Below, piece by piece: positions 38,338 to 50,541 of a stretch of 64,000 nt of DNA. The notes under the pieces are model-generated. The model was not told the DNA's origin. It made no database searches and saw only the letters and a list, made by a program, of their open reading frames with translations. This DNA comes from Bacteroidales bacterium (lineage in GTDB: Bacteria > Bacteroidota > Bacteroidia > Bacteroidales > F082), in NCBI GenBank assembly GCA_028704385.1, contig JAQVLA010000011.1, positions 37,147-101,146 on the forward strand. Direction: 5' to 3'. The number at the start of each line of letters is the position of its first letter. Position 1 is the stretch's first letter. A program made the position numbers and the translations under genes.

Positions 38338-39900
38338 ATGATCAAACAATTCAAACAATTCAAAACGAAGCACCCATTTTTGTTTATCATGATGATTGGT
38401 CTGGTACTGCGCTTGATTGCAGTTGTATTTTCGAGAGGTTTTGGAATGCATGATGATCACTTCCTGGTGATTGAAGCAGCCGGATCGTGGGTAGATGGTT
38501 TTGATTCTCAGGGCTGGTTGCCCGGTACAGCAGGAAACACTGGTCCGGAAGGACACAGCTTTTTTTACGTAGGATTTCATTACCTTTTTTTGGGATTTTT
38601 AAAGATGCTGGGCATTACAAATCCGCAATGGATAATGCTATCCGTCCGATTGATCCATGCCTTGCTTTCATTACTTGTGATCTCCTTTGGCTATCGAATT
38701 GCCAGCCTTTTAACAGAAAAACAAACAGCTTATAAAGTGGCTTTACTGTTAGCAGTATTTTGGTTTATGCCCTTTTTGAGTGTTCGCAACCTGGTTGAAG
38801 TAGTTTCGGCACCTTTTCTTATGTATGGTAGTTTGATTATCCTCCGGCAGGAATTGATCCGCAAAAAGAACGAACCAGGTTATCATCGGACTTCATTTTT
38901 GGTTGCCGGTTTTTTCCTGGGTCTGGCTTTTTCTGTCAGGTACCAGACAATTTTTTATACCGGTGGAATTGGCTTAGCTTTATTGCTAATGAAAAACTGG
39001 AAAGGAATGCTCACAACAGCTGGTGGTTTCCTTATTTCCATCATCATTTTTCAGGGATTCATTGATTTTTATATCTGGAAAAAACCCTTCGCCGAATTGG
39101 CCGCCTATGTTACTTACAACCTGAATCATGCTTATGATTATCACACTGCTCCCTGGCATCATTTCATATTGGTATTGCTTGGCCTGCTGCTTCCTCCCGT
39201 GAGTATGATGTTGATTTTTGGTTATCTTAAAGACTGGAAAAGACATTTCCTGCTCTTCTTCCCTGTTTTCGTCTTCCTTTTTTTTCATTCGATTTTCCCC
39301 AATAAACAGGAAAGATTCATTTTTCCAATAGTCCCCATGTTTATTGTACTCGGCATGATTGGTTGGGATGATTTCATCTCAAAATCACGATTCTGGACGA
39401 AGAATATCCGGCTGAAAAAAGGATTCTGGACATTTTTCTGGATTATGAACATCATCTTATTGATACTCATTACACCGATGTACAGCAAGAAAGCCAGGGT
39501 TGAATCAATGAGTTATCTGAGAAATTATCCCCAAACAACAAAGTTCTTTCTCGAAGACTTCAACAGTAATATTTTGCGTTTCCCGCCTGTATTTTATACC
39601 GGGCACAACTGGCCAACATACGAATACATGCTCGATGATAACACATATTATGATGTGGCAAGAACTAATAACTGGAAGGAAACAGCGCAGCAACCTGATT
39701 TTGTATTTTTTATACAAGACAAACATCTTGATACGAGAATAGATTCGCTCAAAAAGTACCTGCCACACCTGGTGCACGAAAAAAGTTTTAAACCAGGGAA
39801 TCTGGATCGGCTGATTCATTGGCTAAACCCAATCAATGCCAATGAAACAATACATTTGTATCGCAATGAAGCCAGAGTTCCAAATGCTTATAAACCCTGA
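38338..39900 (+). CDS. GT-C membrane mannosyltransferase-like protein (GT22/Alg9 type)
   Basis: 520 residues with about nine to ten membrane helices. The first loop has the acidic motif GMHDDHFLVIEAAG (GT-C donor/metal site). A mid-protein NKQERFIFPIVP resembles the HKEERF-x-P motif of GT22 (PIG-B/ALG9/ALG12) enzymes. These use a polyprenyl-phosphate sugar donor on the periplasmic side. A -7-like TATTTTTG at 38310 may drive it. Sugar and acceptor are unknown. Confidence 0.83.
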   Translation: MIKQFKQFKTKHPFLFIMMIGLVLRLIAVVFSRGFGMHDDHFLVIEAAGSWVDGFDSQGWLPGTAGNTGPEGHSFFYVGFHYLFLGFLKMLGITNPQWIMLSVRLIHALLSLLVISFGYRIASLLTEKQTAYKVALLLAVFWFMPFLSVRNLVEVVSAPFLMYGSLIILRQELIRKKNEPGYHRTSFLVAGFFLGLAFSVRYQTIFYTGGIGLALLLMKNWKGMLTTAGGFLISIIIFQGFIDFYIWKKPFAELAAYVTYNLNHAYDYHTAPWHHFILVLLGLLLPPVSMMLIFGYLKDWKRHFLLFFPVFVFLFFHSIFPNKQERFIFPIVPMFIVLGMIGWDDFISKSRFWTKNIRLKKGFWTFFWIMNIILLILITPMYSKKARVESMSYLRNYPQTTKFFLEDFNSNILRFPPVFYTGHNWPTYEYMLDDNTYYDVARTNNWKETAQQPDFVFFIQDKHLDTRIDSLKKYLPHLVHEKSFKPGNLDRLIHWLNPINANETIHLYRNEARVPNAYKP

Positions 39901-39911
39901 TCATTTTATAA

Positions 39912-41981
<2,070 letters not shown>

Positions 41982-43757
41982 TTATACTGCCAATTGCTGA
42001 AGTGCCAGATACTTACCATTGTCACGTGCAAGCAATTCTTCATGCGAACCAGCTTCGGCTATCCTTCCCTGATCGATTACCAGGATACTGTCGGCTTCAC
42101 GAATTGTCGAAAGGCGATGAGCAATAATGATCGCTGTACGACCTTTCATCAGCTCATTTAGTGCAGCCTGCACCAAACTTTCGGAAGCAGTATCCAGGGC
42201 ACTGGTAGCTTCATCCAACACCAGAATCCTGGGATCACGCAATATGGCACGAGCAATGGCAATCCTTTGCTTTTGACCGCCAGAAAGTTGAACACCCCGT
42301 TCGCCCACAACAGTTTGAAAACCCATTGGAAAAGAATGAATAAATTCCAGTGCATTTGCTTTTCGGGCAGCCTCTGTTATTTCTTCTTCTGATGCCTCAG
42401 TATTTCCATATGCAATATTCTCAAAGATGGTTCCGCCAAACAGCAGAACTTCCTGTGGAACGATAGCCATTTGTCTTCTCAAACAATTAAGGTTAATTTC
42501 ATTGGCAGGAAAACCATCCAACAGAATAGTGCCGGAATCCGGTTCATAAAATCTGAAAAGCAATGCAGTAATGGTTGTTTTTCCGGCACCAGAGGCTCCA
42601 ACCAAGGCAATTTTCCGGCCTGCTTCCACATCAAAATTAATCCCTTTAAGCACCTGAACTTCAGGTCGTGAAGGATAGGAAAAAACAACATTTTCAAAGC
42701 TGACGTTTCCATGCAATTGTGTCTTTTCCTCGCAATCACCTTTTAAGTCTAATTCTGTTGATTCTTCAAGTATGTCTAGTAAACTATCTGTAGCTCCGAT
42801 AGCTTTTTGTACTTGTGAATACAGATCGGCCATACCCGAAATGGACGCCCCGATAAACAAGGTATATAGGATAAACTTAAACAAATCGCCCGAACTTAAT
42901 CCTGCTCCCTGATTTACCAGATAAACTCCAAACCAGATAACCCCTACAATGCTGGTAAACAAGCTAAAAACAATCAGTGAAATAAAAAGAGCACGCCATT
43001 TTGCACCTTGCAAAGCAATTCGTATCACCTCATTGGTTGCGTTGAAATAACGTGTAGTTTCATAGTTCTCGTTGTTAAATGCCTTTACATTATTAATTCC
43101 CTGAAGGGTTTCTTCAACGATCACATTAGATGATGCAACCTGCGATTGAGCATCTTTCGACAAATTGCGAACTTTCTTACCAAATATGCGGGCACCAACA
43201 GCAACCAATGGCACAAATGCCAACATAAACAAAGTAAGCTTATATGAAATCAGTGTTAAAAGGCTAATACCCCCAACAATAATAATCAACTGCCTGATAA
43301 ACTGTGCGATTGTGAAAGTAAAAGTTTCCTGCAATACAGCGATATCTGCTGTAATTCTGCTATTGAGCTCCCCTACCCTTCGCTCTGAAAAAAATGACAT
43401 AGGCAGACGAATAAGCTGGTTGTAAGTGGTTTGCCTCAAACGGGCCAACATAAACTGAGTTACGATAGCAAACAAATAAATCCTAAAATATGAGAATACG
43501 GCATTAATAGCAAATATTGCCAATAAAATCAGGGCAATCTGATTTATCTTCAAAAGGCTGGCATCCGGATTCGCCGCATCGAGCAAATCACCAAGCAGCA
43601 TAGGAAAAGCCAATGTGCCAAGGCTGGAAACAGCCAATGCTCCAAGGCCGCCAAAAAAAGCCCAGCGTTTGGGCCACATAAACCTTAACAATGATAACAA
43701 ACGTCTTAGTCCGGCCCAACTAAGTTTTTTTTTGATTTCCTGCTTTTCCTCCTGCAT
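41982..43757 (-). CDS. ABC exporter, fused permease-ATPase (MsbA/BmrA-like)
   Basis: 591 residues. The N-terminal ABC transmembrane domain (about 25-320, six helices) is followed by the nucleotide-binding domain with Walker A GASGAGKTT, Q-loop VPQEVLLFGGTI, signature LSGGQKQRIAIARAI, Walker B RILVLDEATSALD and H-loop AHRLSTI. It probably acts as a homodimer exporting a lipid or amphiphilic drug. The substrate is unknown. It is monocistronic. Confidence 0.93.
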   Translation of the reverse strand: MQEEKQEIKKKLSWAGLRRLLSLLRFMWPKRWAFFGGLGALAVSSLGTLAFPMLLGDLLDAANPDASLLKINQIALILLAIFAINAVFSYFRIYLFAIVTQFMLARLRQTTYNQLIRLPMSFFSERRVGELNSRITADIAVLQETFTFTIAQFIRQLIIIVGGISLLTLISYKLTLFMLAFVPLVAVGARIFGKKVRNLSKDAQSQVASSNVIVEETLQGINNVKAFNNENYETTRYFNATNEVIRIALQGAKWRALFISLIVFSLFTSIVGVIWFGVYLVNQGAGLSSGDLFKFILYTLFIGASISGMADLYSQVQKAIGATDSLLDILEESTELDLKGDCEEKTQLHGNVSFENVVFSYPSRPEVQVLKGINFDVEAGRKIALVGASGAGKTTITALLFRFYEPDSGTILLDGFPANEINLNCLRRQMAIVPQEVLLFGGTIFENIAYGNTEASEEEITEAARKANALEFIHSFPMGFQTVVGERGVQLSGGQKQRIAIARAILRDPRILVLDEATSALDTASESLVQAALNELMKGRTAIIIAHRLSTIREADSILVIDQGRIAEAGSHEELLARDNGKYLALQQLAV

Positions 43758-43829
43758 ACTTTTTGATTATCCTAAGCTAAAACAGCTGCCAGGCTTCATT
43801 GTTCAATGAGTATAAATACCGGGAAAGAT

Positions 43830-44795
43830 TCAGAAACAATAGGAAATCCGGATTATGGGAATATCTGCATTTGAAAATTCTTCCTCTATTATATACTTAA
43901 GATTGAGGCTGTTCTCGAGTAAATATAATCTCAATATGTGGTGAATTTCTTCATCCACGCTTTCGCTCCAATTCATTTCGACAATAACTCGTTCACATTC
44001 TGGAATTTCGATGATATTAAACCTTCCCGATTCCTTTACCTCATCCTGAATGGGAAAACCATAACAGCTTAAAAATGTATCCTTATCCAGCATTTTTAAC
44101 ATCTGAATGGCGTGTCCATCAGGCTTATATCCTAAACTTTTGAAATAATTGAGTAAAGCTGGCGCGTATTGCTTAGAAAATTCCTTTCGCTGGCCAAACG
44201 AAATAGTGTCACACACCCCAAGCAAATACATTACTTTCATTTTTTCTCTGCTCAGGTTTATTTCGCTTTCATCTTGTTCAGCCAAAGTTTTTAGATTTTT
44301 TAAACCTTTGATCTGCAATGGATTTAGTAAACCATCAATAAAAAATCCAAAATATCTTCCAAATGGATAACTTAGCCGGGATAGTTTAAGCGACCAGCTG
44401 ACCCTTACTCCGTTCTCAGTTTCCTTAAATACCCATACATCTGTTGCAATTCCATGATTACCAAAATCTAACACACTTTGAATCAATTTGTAAGGCTCAC
44501 TTTTCACGATTTTCAGGCTACCGTTTCCACTGCCTTCACTTGTCCAGTAAAGCTCCGCTCCTTCACCCAGAATGGCACCACGGTAGTTAAGGGTCATCCC
44601 CGGATCATCCAGGTTAAAAGGACTCCATTTTTTCCAATTATTTAAATCGTTAACCTGCCGAAACACAAGCATCGGACTGGCTTCAATTTCAATGGTTTGG
44701 GATGTTTCGGCTTCTTCAGGCATAATCAGAGGCACCAACGAAGCAAGAATAAGAAAAAAAAGCACTACAAAGCCAAAAAATTTAAATACACGCAT
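43830..44795 (-). CDS. SRPBCC-domain plus GyrI-like domain protein, membrane anchored
   Basis: I chose the ATG at 44795 (321 residues); a TTG at 44810 would overlap the upstream gene. An N-terminal membrane helix (about 5-27) is followed by an SRPBCC fold (IEIEASPMLVFRQVNDLNNWKKWSPF, through about 165). The C-terminal half (about 175-321) resembles the AraC effector-binding/GyrI-like fold. No catalytic residues are recognised. It lies 7 nt after the barrel protein gene. Confidence 0.75.
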   Translation of the reverse strand: MRVFKFFGFVVLFFLILASLVPLIMPEEAETSQTIEIEASPMLVFRQVNDLNNWKKWSPFNLDDPGMTLNYRGAILGEGAELYWTSEGSGNGSLKIVKSEPYKLIQSVLDFGNHGIATDVWVFKETENGVRVSWSLKLSRLSYPFGRYFGFFIDGLLNPLQIKGLKNLKTLAEQDESEINLSREKMKVMYLLGVCDTISFGQRKEFSKQYAPALLNYFKSLGYKPDGHAIQMLKMLDKDTFLSCYGFPIQDEVKESGRFNIIEIPECERVIVEMNWSESVDEEIHHILRLYLLENSLNLKYIIEEEFSNADIPIIRISYCF

Positions 44796-44802
44796 AAACT
44801 TG

Positions 44803-45519
44803 TTATTCAATAAAATACGCTATTCCAATATTCAACATCAACAATTGAACCTGGTTGGATCTTTTTACAATTACCTCATTCATTTTGTACGAAAATTTGA
44901 GTTGCGCACCAATATATTCAAACTCCGTTGTTATACTCCAGTTTCGCAAAGGACTAAACCTCATCCCGGCAGCCGTAAATATAGTGAATTTAGCTCGTGT
45001 GTCTTCTGTTTCCCTGAAAAATAATTCATCACCATCTGTCGTCTCAACTCTTATGTTGCCCGAAGGTTTGGTCACGATTAGCGCACCTGTCATCATTTTA
45101 AATGTAAAAGCTACATAATCATTCACAGGTAAGTCAAAATTAAATCCTACCAATCCTATCACCGAGTTGAAAGGGTCTACATTTGCAAATGCGGTATCAT
45201 ATTCAATATTGGAATTGATGTAAGCCCCAGAAAGTCGATGTGAATCAACTTTATTCCTATTGAATGAAAAAAGTCCTCCAAATCCGACATTCGCACTATA
45301 AAAATAATATCCTTCCAAACCAAAATGTGCACCTCCTTTCACGAAACTACTGTAATCAAGTTTCCCGGCAAACTTACCAAAAGAGTTGATCGGGTTTGCA
45401 TAGCCAGTTCTAAGTTTCAGCATACCAGTCTCTCTGCCTTGTCCCTTCCCTTTATAGGAAGCAACAAAACAAAAAAACAAGAAGATTGAAAATATTATAA
45501 TAACTCTCTTCAAGAACAA
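44803..45519 (-). CDS. Outer-membrane beta-barrel-like protein, unknown function
   Basis: 238 residues with an N-terminal signal peptide (hydrophobic 5-22, ending near KGKGQG). Alternating strands (GGAHFGLEGYYFYSANVGFGG, WSITTEFEYIGAQLKFSY) and the aromatic-rich C terminus suggest an eight-stranded barrel. I do not recognise a named family. It precedes the SRPBCC gene and follows the aminotransferase-like gene by 19 nt. Confidence 0.72.
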   Translation of the reverse strand: MFLKRVIIIFSIFLFFCFVASYKGKGQGRETGMLKLRTGYANPINSFGKFAGKLDYSSFVKGGAHFGLEGYYFYSANVGFGGLFSFNRNKVDSHRLSGAYINSNIEYDTAFANVDPFNSVIGLVGFNFDLPVNDYVAFTFKMMTGALIVTKPSGNIRVETTDGDELFFRETEDTRAKFTIFTAAGMRFSPLRNWSITTEFEYIGAQLKFSYKMNEVIVKRSNQVQLLMLNIGIAYFIE

Positions 45520-45538
45520 AACAGTTTTACACTTTCCT

Positions 45539-46726
45539 TTATACGTTATTTTCGTGAAAAAGTTGTGTAAAAGCGTCTCTCATGCTTTCCAGTCCTTGCC
45601 TGAGAAGTGATCGTGGACAAGCCACATTTATACGCATAAATCCTTCACCGCCCGGGCCAAAATCAATACCACTATTCAATCCAATTTTCGCTTTATTTAT
45701 CAAAAATGATTTCAATTCTTCATCTGACATTCCAAAAGCCGAAAAGTCGAGCCAAATCATATAGGTTGCCTCAGGTTTGATAAAATTCACCTTTGGAAGC
45801 TGATCGGCCAAAAAATCAGAGACATAGGCTATATTGTCAGATATATAGTTCAGGACCTGACTCAACCAGTCCTCTCCATTTTCAAAAGCTGCCTGTGTGG
45901 CCACAAATCCGAACAGATTGCCCATATCCACATGAAGTCTCGAAACATAAGTATTAAATTGTTCCCGAAGTGTTTCGTCTTTAATAATCACAGATGAAGA
46001 CGCTAAACCTGCAAGATTAAAGGTTTTACTGGCTGCGTGCATTGTTATGATATTCGAATCCAAAGCGGGATTGATTTCAGCAAAAACATGATGCTGATTT
46101 CCCGGCAGAACCAAATCAGCATGGATTTCATCTGAAATTACCAGCAAATTATTCTTAAGAGAAATGTCTGCCAAGCGGCTTAATTCATCTTTTGACCAGG
46201 CTCTACCAACCGGATTATGTGGATTACATAGAATTAACATTCGGGCTGTGTGTGCTTGTTCTTCCAGTTGATCAAAATTAATACTGTACTTGCCGTTTTT
46301 TATAAGCAACTGATTATAAACTAATTGTCTGTTGTGTTCTTTTACCGCTGTAAAAAATGGAAAATATACCGGTGGTTGCACAATAATTTCATCACCAGGA
46401 TTTGTAAGTGCCAAAACAGCAAAATTTAATGCGGGAACAACGCCTGGACTGAATAAAATCCAATCCTTTTCCACTCTCCAATTAAACCGTTTCTGAAACC
46501 AATTGATTATGGCCTGATAATATGATTCCGGTCTGAAAGTATAGCCATAAACGGGATGAGCAGCACGCTTAATAATGGCCTCCCTAATGAAATCAGGCGT
46601 TTCAAAATCCATATCTGCGACCCACATGGGAAGCACATCGGGCTTTTTAAAAATGAATTTCCGCAGATCATATTTTACACTGGACGTGTTAGTTCTGTCA
46701 ATATTTTTGTCAAAATTATATACCAT
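45539..46726 (-). CDS. PatB/MalY-type PLP-dependent cystathionine beta-lyase/aminotransferase
   Basis: 395 residues, fold-type I PLP enzyme. The PatB/MalY start is LPMWVADMDFETPDFI. Visible are LCNPHNPVGRAWS, ISDEIHADLVL with the cofactor Asp, and HAASKTFNLAGLASS with the Schiff-base Lys. The C-terminal Arg in GEGFMRINVACPR binds the carboxylate. Members cleave cystathionine or cysteine C-S bonds. Confidence 0.9.
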   Translation of the reverse strand: MVYNFDKNIDRTNTSSVKYDLRKFIFKKPDVLPMWVADMDFETPDFIREAIIKRAAHPVYGYTFRPESYYQAIINWFQKRFNWRVEKDWILFSPGVVPALNFAVLALTNPGDEIIVQPPVYFPFFTAVKEHNRQLVYNQLLIKNGKYSINFDQLEEQAHTARMLILCNPHNPVGRAWSKDELSRLADISLKNNLLVISDEIHADLVLPGNQHHVFAEINPALDSNIITMHAASKTFNLAGLASSSVIIKDETLREQFNTYVSRLHVDMGNLFGFVATQAAFENGEDWLSQVLNYISDNIAYVSDFLADQLPKVNFIKPEATYMIWLDFSAFGMSDEELKSFLINKAKIGLNSGIDFGPGGEGFMRINVACPRSLLRQGLESMRDAFTQLFHENNV

Positions 46727-47030
46727 AAAAATTTGATTTGTAAAGTTGAATTACACGTTTAAAAGTCAGCTTGTTTTTCGAACCGGCTAAATTAAGCTAA
46801 AAATCACAAACCATTGGTGTTATAATACCTTGAATACAACATATAAAATTATGGCAGGTAAAAGGCCCAATATCTTACGAAGTATCTCAATAATTTCTAT
46901 ATTTACTTTTCATTTTTACCATTGCGAATGGTGGAAAGCACATTTTTTAAATTTAATCGTGTTTTATACGAATAAATATTAACAAAAAAATATTATTGAA
47001 ATAATTGTTTGATGCAGTTAGTGAATTCCG
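46727..47030. other. 304-nt AT-rich intergenic region between divergent genes
   Basis: It must hold promoters for both the PatB-like gene and the glycosyltransferase-like gene, but I see no clear TAnnTTTG element, hairpin, tRNA or short ORF of note. Confidence 0.5.
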
Positions 47031-48566
47031 ATGATTAAACCTCAGCATAACAAAATTAGCCTTGTTTTCAATTTTTTATTTAGTAAGTCAGTGCTACAAG
47101 TGTTGATAATACTAACATTTATCGTATTCCTATTTTCAATGTGGAACAGATTTATCTATATTGACGATGCGTTTTTTGGTGAGCAGGCTTACTGGTTGGC
47201 GAAAGATGGGGTTGTTAAAACAGTAAGCCTCATTGATTTTTTAGGTTGCGATATTCAGCTGTTTTCCTATCACAAGTTTAACATCCTGATCGGAGCAGGA
47301 TTAATCAAAATTTTTGGCTGGTCAGTAACTCCATTGCGTGTTTTCACACTCATATTATATTTCATTTTTATTGCGGTTTTTGTGCAATACTCCAGGAAAT
47401 TGCTTAATGCCAATACTTTAAATCAGCAAATTTTAATTGGCTTGTTCTTTTTGATCGCAAATCCATTAATTGTGATATTTGCTTTCACATACAGGCCGGA
47501 AATCTGGGTGATGTTATTTGGTTTCATTTCATTTGTCAAACTTGACCAAAACATAAATAGCAAAGTATCGAACAAACAGGCCATATTATCCGGTTTCATG
47601 GCAGGATTAGCTTTTCTAACCCATTTAAACGGATTAATCTTTTTGGTAGCAGGTGCTGTGTTGTTGCTGTATCGCCGGCAATGGCAATCGTTTGTATGGT
47701 TTTCCGTTGCGGGATTTTTTACTTCCATCTTATATTTCGCAGATCTTTGGCAGGAAGGACACTTCGAAACATGGCTCTATCAATTAAAAAACTGGCCAGA
47801 TAATAATGCAACAAATTATCTCTCCGGAAGTGCAATCGAGTTTGCCAAAAATGTAGTAATAAAATTAAGTCAGGAGCATCAGCGTTTCTTCTGGAGTCCG
47901 AAAGTATGGGGTATTTCGTCCTTCTTTATTCTGGTGTTATTATTTCATTTTAAACGTCTTGTCAAAATACACACCAATCTGATCATTTATGTTATAACGC
48001 TTGTTCTAAGCCTTAACATTCTTGGATCACAAATAGCAGAGAGATTTCTTATCTATATATTTCCCTACCTGTCACTTATCATTTCTTATGGTTTGATTTC
48101 AATTCTGCATGAGAAAAGAACCGCATTAAAATTCATGTTTACAATACTGTTAATCATACAAATCGTTACTGTCGTCATCAGCTTTGTGGATATTTTTAAC
48201 AAAAACGCTCCTCATGTCAGGATAACAGAAAATATTTTCTCACGAATCCCCGATAAACAAGGACTTATATTAACACCTTATAACATGGTATTCAACACAC
48301 TGGACAAATATACGCTGGCTAGTTTTAAGGCGTTTGAATACAAAGAAGTAGCTCAGGGTCATGCATTTTCACAGTCTGAGTTTTTTAAACGTGCCGATAC
48401 ACTCAATATCAAAACAATCGTTTTGCCCTTACCCGGATTTAAGAATACAGATACCGGCCTGGACTGCTTCAGCGATGGAATCATCAATGATACATCACTT
48501 TATCACCCTTATTACAAAGGTGAGAATTATGTTATACTGATTAGAAACAAATCTGATAATCAGTGA
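47031..48566 (+). CDS. GT-C membrane glycosyltransferase-like protein (GT39/ArnT-like)
   Basis: 511 residues with about ten membrane helices. The first periplasmic loop carries the acidic motif FIYIDDAFFGEQAYWLAKDG, typical of GT39/GT83 (PMT/ArnT) enzymes that use polyprenyl-phosphate sugars. The C-terminal 100 residues form a soluble domain. The acceptor is unknown. It lies alone, away from the main polysaccharide operon. Confidence 0.8.
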   Translation: MIKPQHNKISLVFNFLFSKSVLQVLIILTFIVFLFSMWNRFIYIDDAFFGEQAYWLAKDGVVKTVSLIDFLGCDIQLFSYHKFNILIGAGLIKIFGWSVTPLRVFTLILYFIFIAVFVQYSRKLLNANTLNQQILIGLFFLIANPLIVIFAFTYRPEIWVMLFGFISFVKLDQNINSKVSNKQAILSGFMAGLAFLTHLNGLIFLVAGAVLLLYRRQWQSFVWFSVAGFFTSILYFADLWQEGHFETWLYQLKNWPDNNATNYLSGSAIEFAKNVVIKLSQEHQRFFWSPKVWGISSFFILVLLFHFKRLVKIHTNLIIYVITLVLSLNILGSQIAERFLIYIFPYLSLIISYGLISILHEKRTALKFMFTILLIIQIVTVVISFVDIFNKNAPHVRITENIFSRIPDKQGLILTPYNMVFNTLDKYTLASFKAFEYKEVAQGHAFSQSEFFKRADTLNIKTIVLPLPGFKNTDTGLDCFSDGIINDTSLYHPYYKGENYVILIRNKSDNQ

Positions 48567-48644
48567 TATAAATCAACAGAAAAAATATTTTCAAATGAAA
48601 GTTAAGTCAACATCAGACATTAGCCTGTAATCAATCAATTGTTT

Positions 48645-48652
48645 TAGCTTTG
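48645..48652 (+). promoter_or_regulatory. -7 element before purK (TAGCTTTG)
   Basis: TAGCTTTG fits TAnnTTTG and lies 31 nt before the chosen purK ATG and after the stop of the previous gene. No clear -33 element is seen. Confidence 0.5.
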
Positions 48653-48683
48653 CTTTCGAAAACATTTGAATATTTTCAGCAAA

Positions 48684-49841
48684 ATGAATGATTTGAGTAA
48701 TATTTCCTCGCTTCGTTTAGGCATCACAGCCGGTGGTCAGTTAGCTAAAATGCTTGTTTTATCGGCAAGTAACTGGGATATAAAAACATACGTGATGGAT
48801 GCTGATCCGCATTGTCCTGCCTCGCACAACTGCACAAAATTTTTCAAAGGTAGTCACACCAGCTATGATGATGTTTATCGCTTTGGACAAGAGGTTGATA
48901 TGATCACTTATGAAATAGAGAGTATAAATGTTGAGGCACTCAAGAAGTTGAAATCTGAAGGAAAAATCATATTGCCTGATCCTGAAGTACTTGAGATAAT
49001 ACAGGACAAAGGCCTTCAGAAGCTTTTCTTTAAAGAACACCAGATTCCAACTGCTGATTTCAAACTCTTTAAGGATAAATCAGAAATCATAATGGCCATT
49101 CAGAAAGACGAACTAAGAGTTCCTTTTGTGCAAAAAGTGCGGCAGGGAGGTTACGACGGGCGGGGAGTTATTGTTGTGGATGATCCCACTAAACTTTCAA
49201 AGCTTATGGATGCACCCTCAGTTGTTGAAGAAAAGATCAGGATAAAAAAAGAAATCGCTGTGATAGCTGCCCGAAACACCTTGGGTGAAGTGAACCATTT
49301 TCCAGCCGTGGAAATGGAGTTTAATCCGGAAGCCAATTTAGTTGAGAAATTAATTTGTCCGGCAGACATTCCACCTGATATATCCACAAAAGCAGGAAAA
49401 CTTGCCGACAAACTAATCAGTGCCTGGAATATGACCGGACTGTTGGCCATTGAAATGTTTTTGGACGAAAACGATGGGTTATGGATCAACGAAGTAGCTC
49501 CCCGTCCCCATAACAGCGGTCACCATACGATCGAAAGTAATGTAACTTCACAATTTGAGCAATTGTTAAGGGCAATTTTAGGACTTCCACTTGGTAGCAT
49601 GGAATTAAAAAAGCCGGCAATCATGCTAAATCTGCTCGGAGAGCCAGGTTACGAAGGAATTGCAAAATATCTTGGCTTGCATGAAACTTTACAAATTGCC
49701 GGAGTTAAAGTACATTTGTACGGAAAGAAATTCACCAAGCCTTTTCGAAAAATGGGCCATATCACTATTCTGGGAAACAGCAGGCAGGATGCCATCGACA
49801 AAGCAAATCAGGTAAAGAATCACATAAAAATTATATCATGA
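48684..49841 (+). CDS. purK: N5-carboxyaminoimidazole ribonucleotide synthase
   Basis: I chose the ATG at 48684 (385 residues); a TTG at 48666 is possible. It makes N5-CAIR from AIR, ATP and bicarbonate in purine synthesis. The start, LGITAGGQLAKMLV, matches the PurK glycine-rich loop. ATP-grasp features include VRQGGYDGRGV, IAVIAARN and the metal-binding EVAPRPHNSGHHTIE. It is followed by purE with a 4-nt overlap. Confidence 0.94.
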   Translation: MNDLSNISSLRLGITAGGQLAKMLVLSASNWDIKTYVMDADPHCPASHNCTKFFKGSHTSYDDVYRFGQEVDMITYEIESINVEALKKLKSEGKIILPDPEVLEIIQDKGLQKLFFKEHQIPTADFKLFKDKSEIIMAIQKDELRVPFVQKVRQGGYDGRGVIVVDDPTKLSKLMDAPSVVEEKIRIKKEIAVIAARNTLGEVNHFPAVEMEFNPEANLVEKLICPADIPPDISTKAGKLADKLISAWNMTGLLAIEMFLDENDGLWINEVAPRPHNSGHHTIESNVTSQFEQLLRAILGLPLGSMELKKPAIMLNLLGEPGYEGIAKYLGLHETLQIAGVKVHLYGKKFTKPFRKMGHITILGNSRQDAIDKANQVKNHIKIIS

Positions 49842-50335
49842 CAAAACCCTTAGTAAGCATAATAATGGGATCAGATTCAGATCTTCCTGTGATGCAGGAA
49901 ACAGCAAAAATGCTCAAATATTTTGAAATCCCATTTGAGTTGACAATAATTTCGGCACATCGCACGCCTGAAAGAATGATTGATTTCGCAAAAAATGCAC
50001 ACAAGAGAGGCATAAAAGTAATTGTTGGTGGTGCTGGCGGTGCTGCACATCTGCCTGGTATGGTGGCTGCCATATCGCCTCTTCCGGTTATCGGAGTACC
50101 CATAAAATCTTCTAATTCCATTGACGGTTGGGATTCTGTGTTGTCAATCTTGCAAATGCCTGGCGGTGTGCCTGTTGCGACAGTAGCATTAAATGGCGCA
50201 AAAAATGCTGCAATTCTGGCAGCACAAATTATTTCGACTGGTGACCCGTCACTTCAAGAAAAAATACTCACCTACAAAGCTGAATTAAATGAATCTGTTA
50301 TGGAAAAGGTGAAAAAGATTAATGCTGGCTTTTAG
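49838..50335 (+). CDS. purE: N5-carboxyaminoimidazole ribonucleotide mutase
   Basis: 165 residues. It converts N5-CAIR to CAIR. Class I PurE hallmarks are SIIMGSDSDLPVM, ISAHRTPERM (catalytic His) and GGAGGAAHLPGMVAA. It overlaps purK by ATGA, giving a two-gene purKE operon that ends in a strong terminator. Confidence 0.96.
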   Translation: MTKPLVSIIMGSDSDLPVMQETAKMLKYFEIPFELTIISAHRTPERMIDFAKNAHKRGIKVIVGGAGGAAHLPGMVAAISPLPVIGVPIKSSNSIDGWDSVLSILQMPGGVPVATVALNGAKNAAILAAQIISTGDPSLQEKILTYKAELNESVMEKVKKINAGF

Positions 50336-50483
50336 GCTAATAATTCAATACTTTTAACGCAAATAGCTTCATTAAAAATATTGGACTATCTGAGTCATTA
50401 TTAATGATACAGGTCAGATCTTTTCCCTAATTAGCTTTCGTTTCAGAGGTTATGAGACGGAATATTTTTGATTCACTAAAAAA

Positions 50484-50520
50484 ATAAAAGGTGACCGTTA
50501 ATGCAGTCACCTTTTATTTT
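50484..50520. terminator. Bidirectional terminator between purE and the T9SS cargo gene
   Basis: A 12-bp stem, ATAAAAGGTGAC/GTCACCTTTTAT, with loop CGTTAATGCA, followed by TTTT and preceded by an A tract. Confidence 0.85.
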
Positions 50521-50541
50521 GATAAATTTTTGAAATACCGG

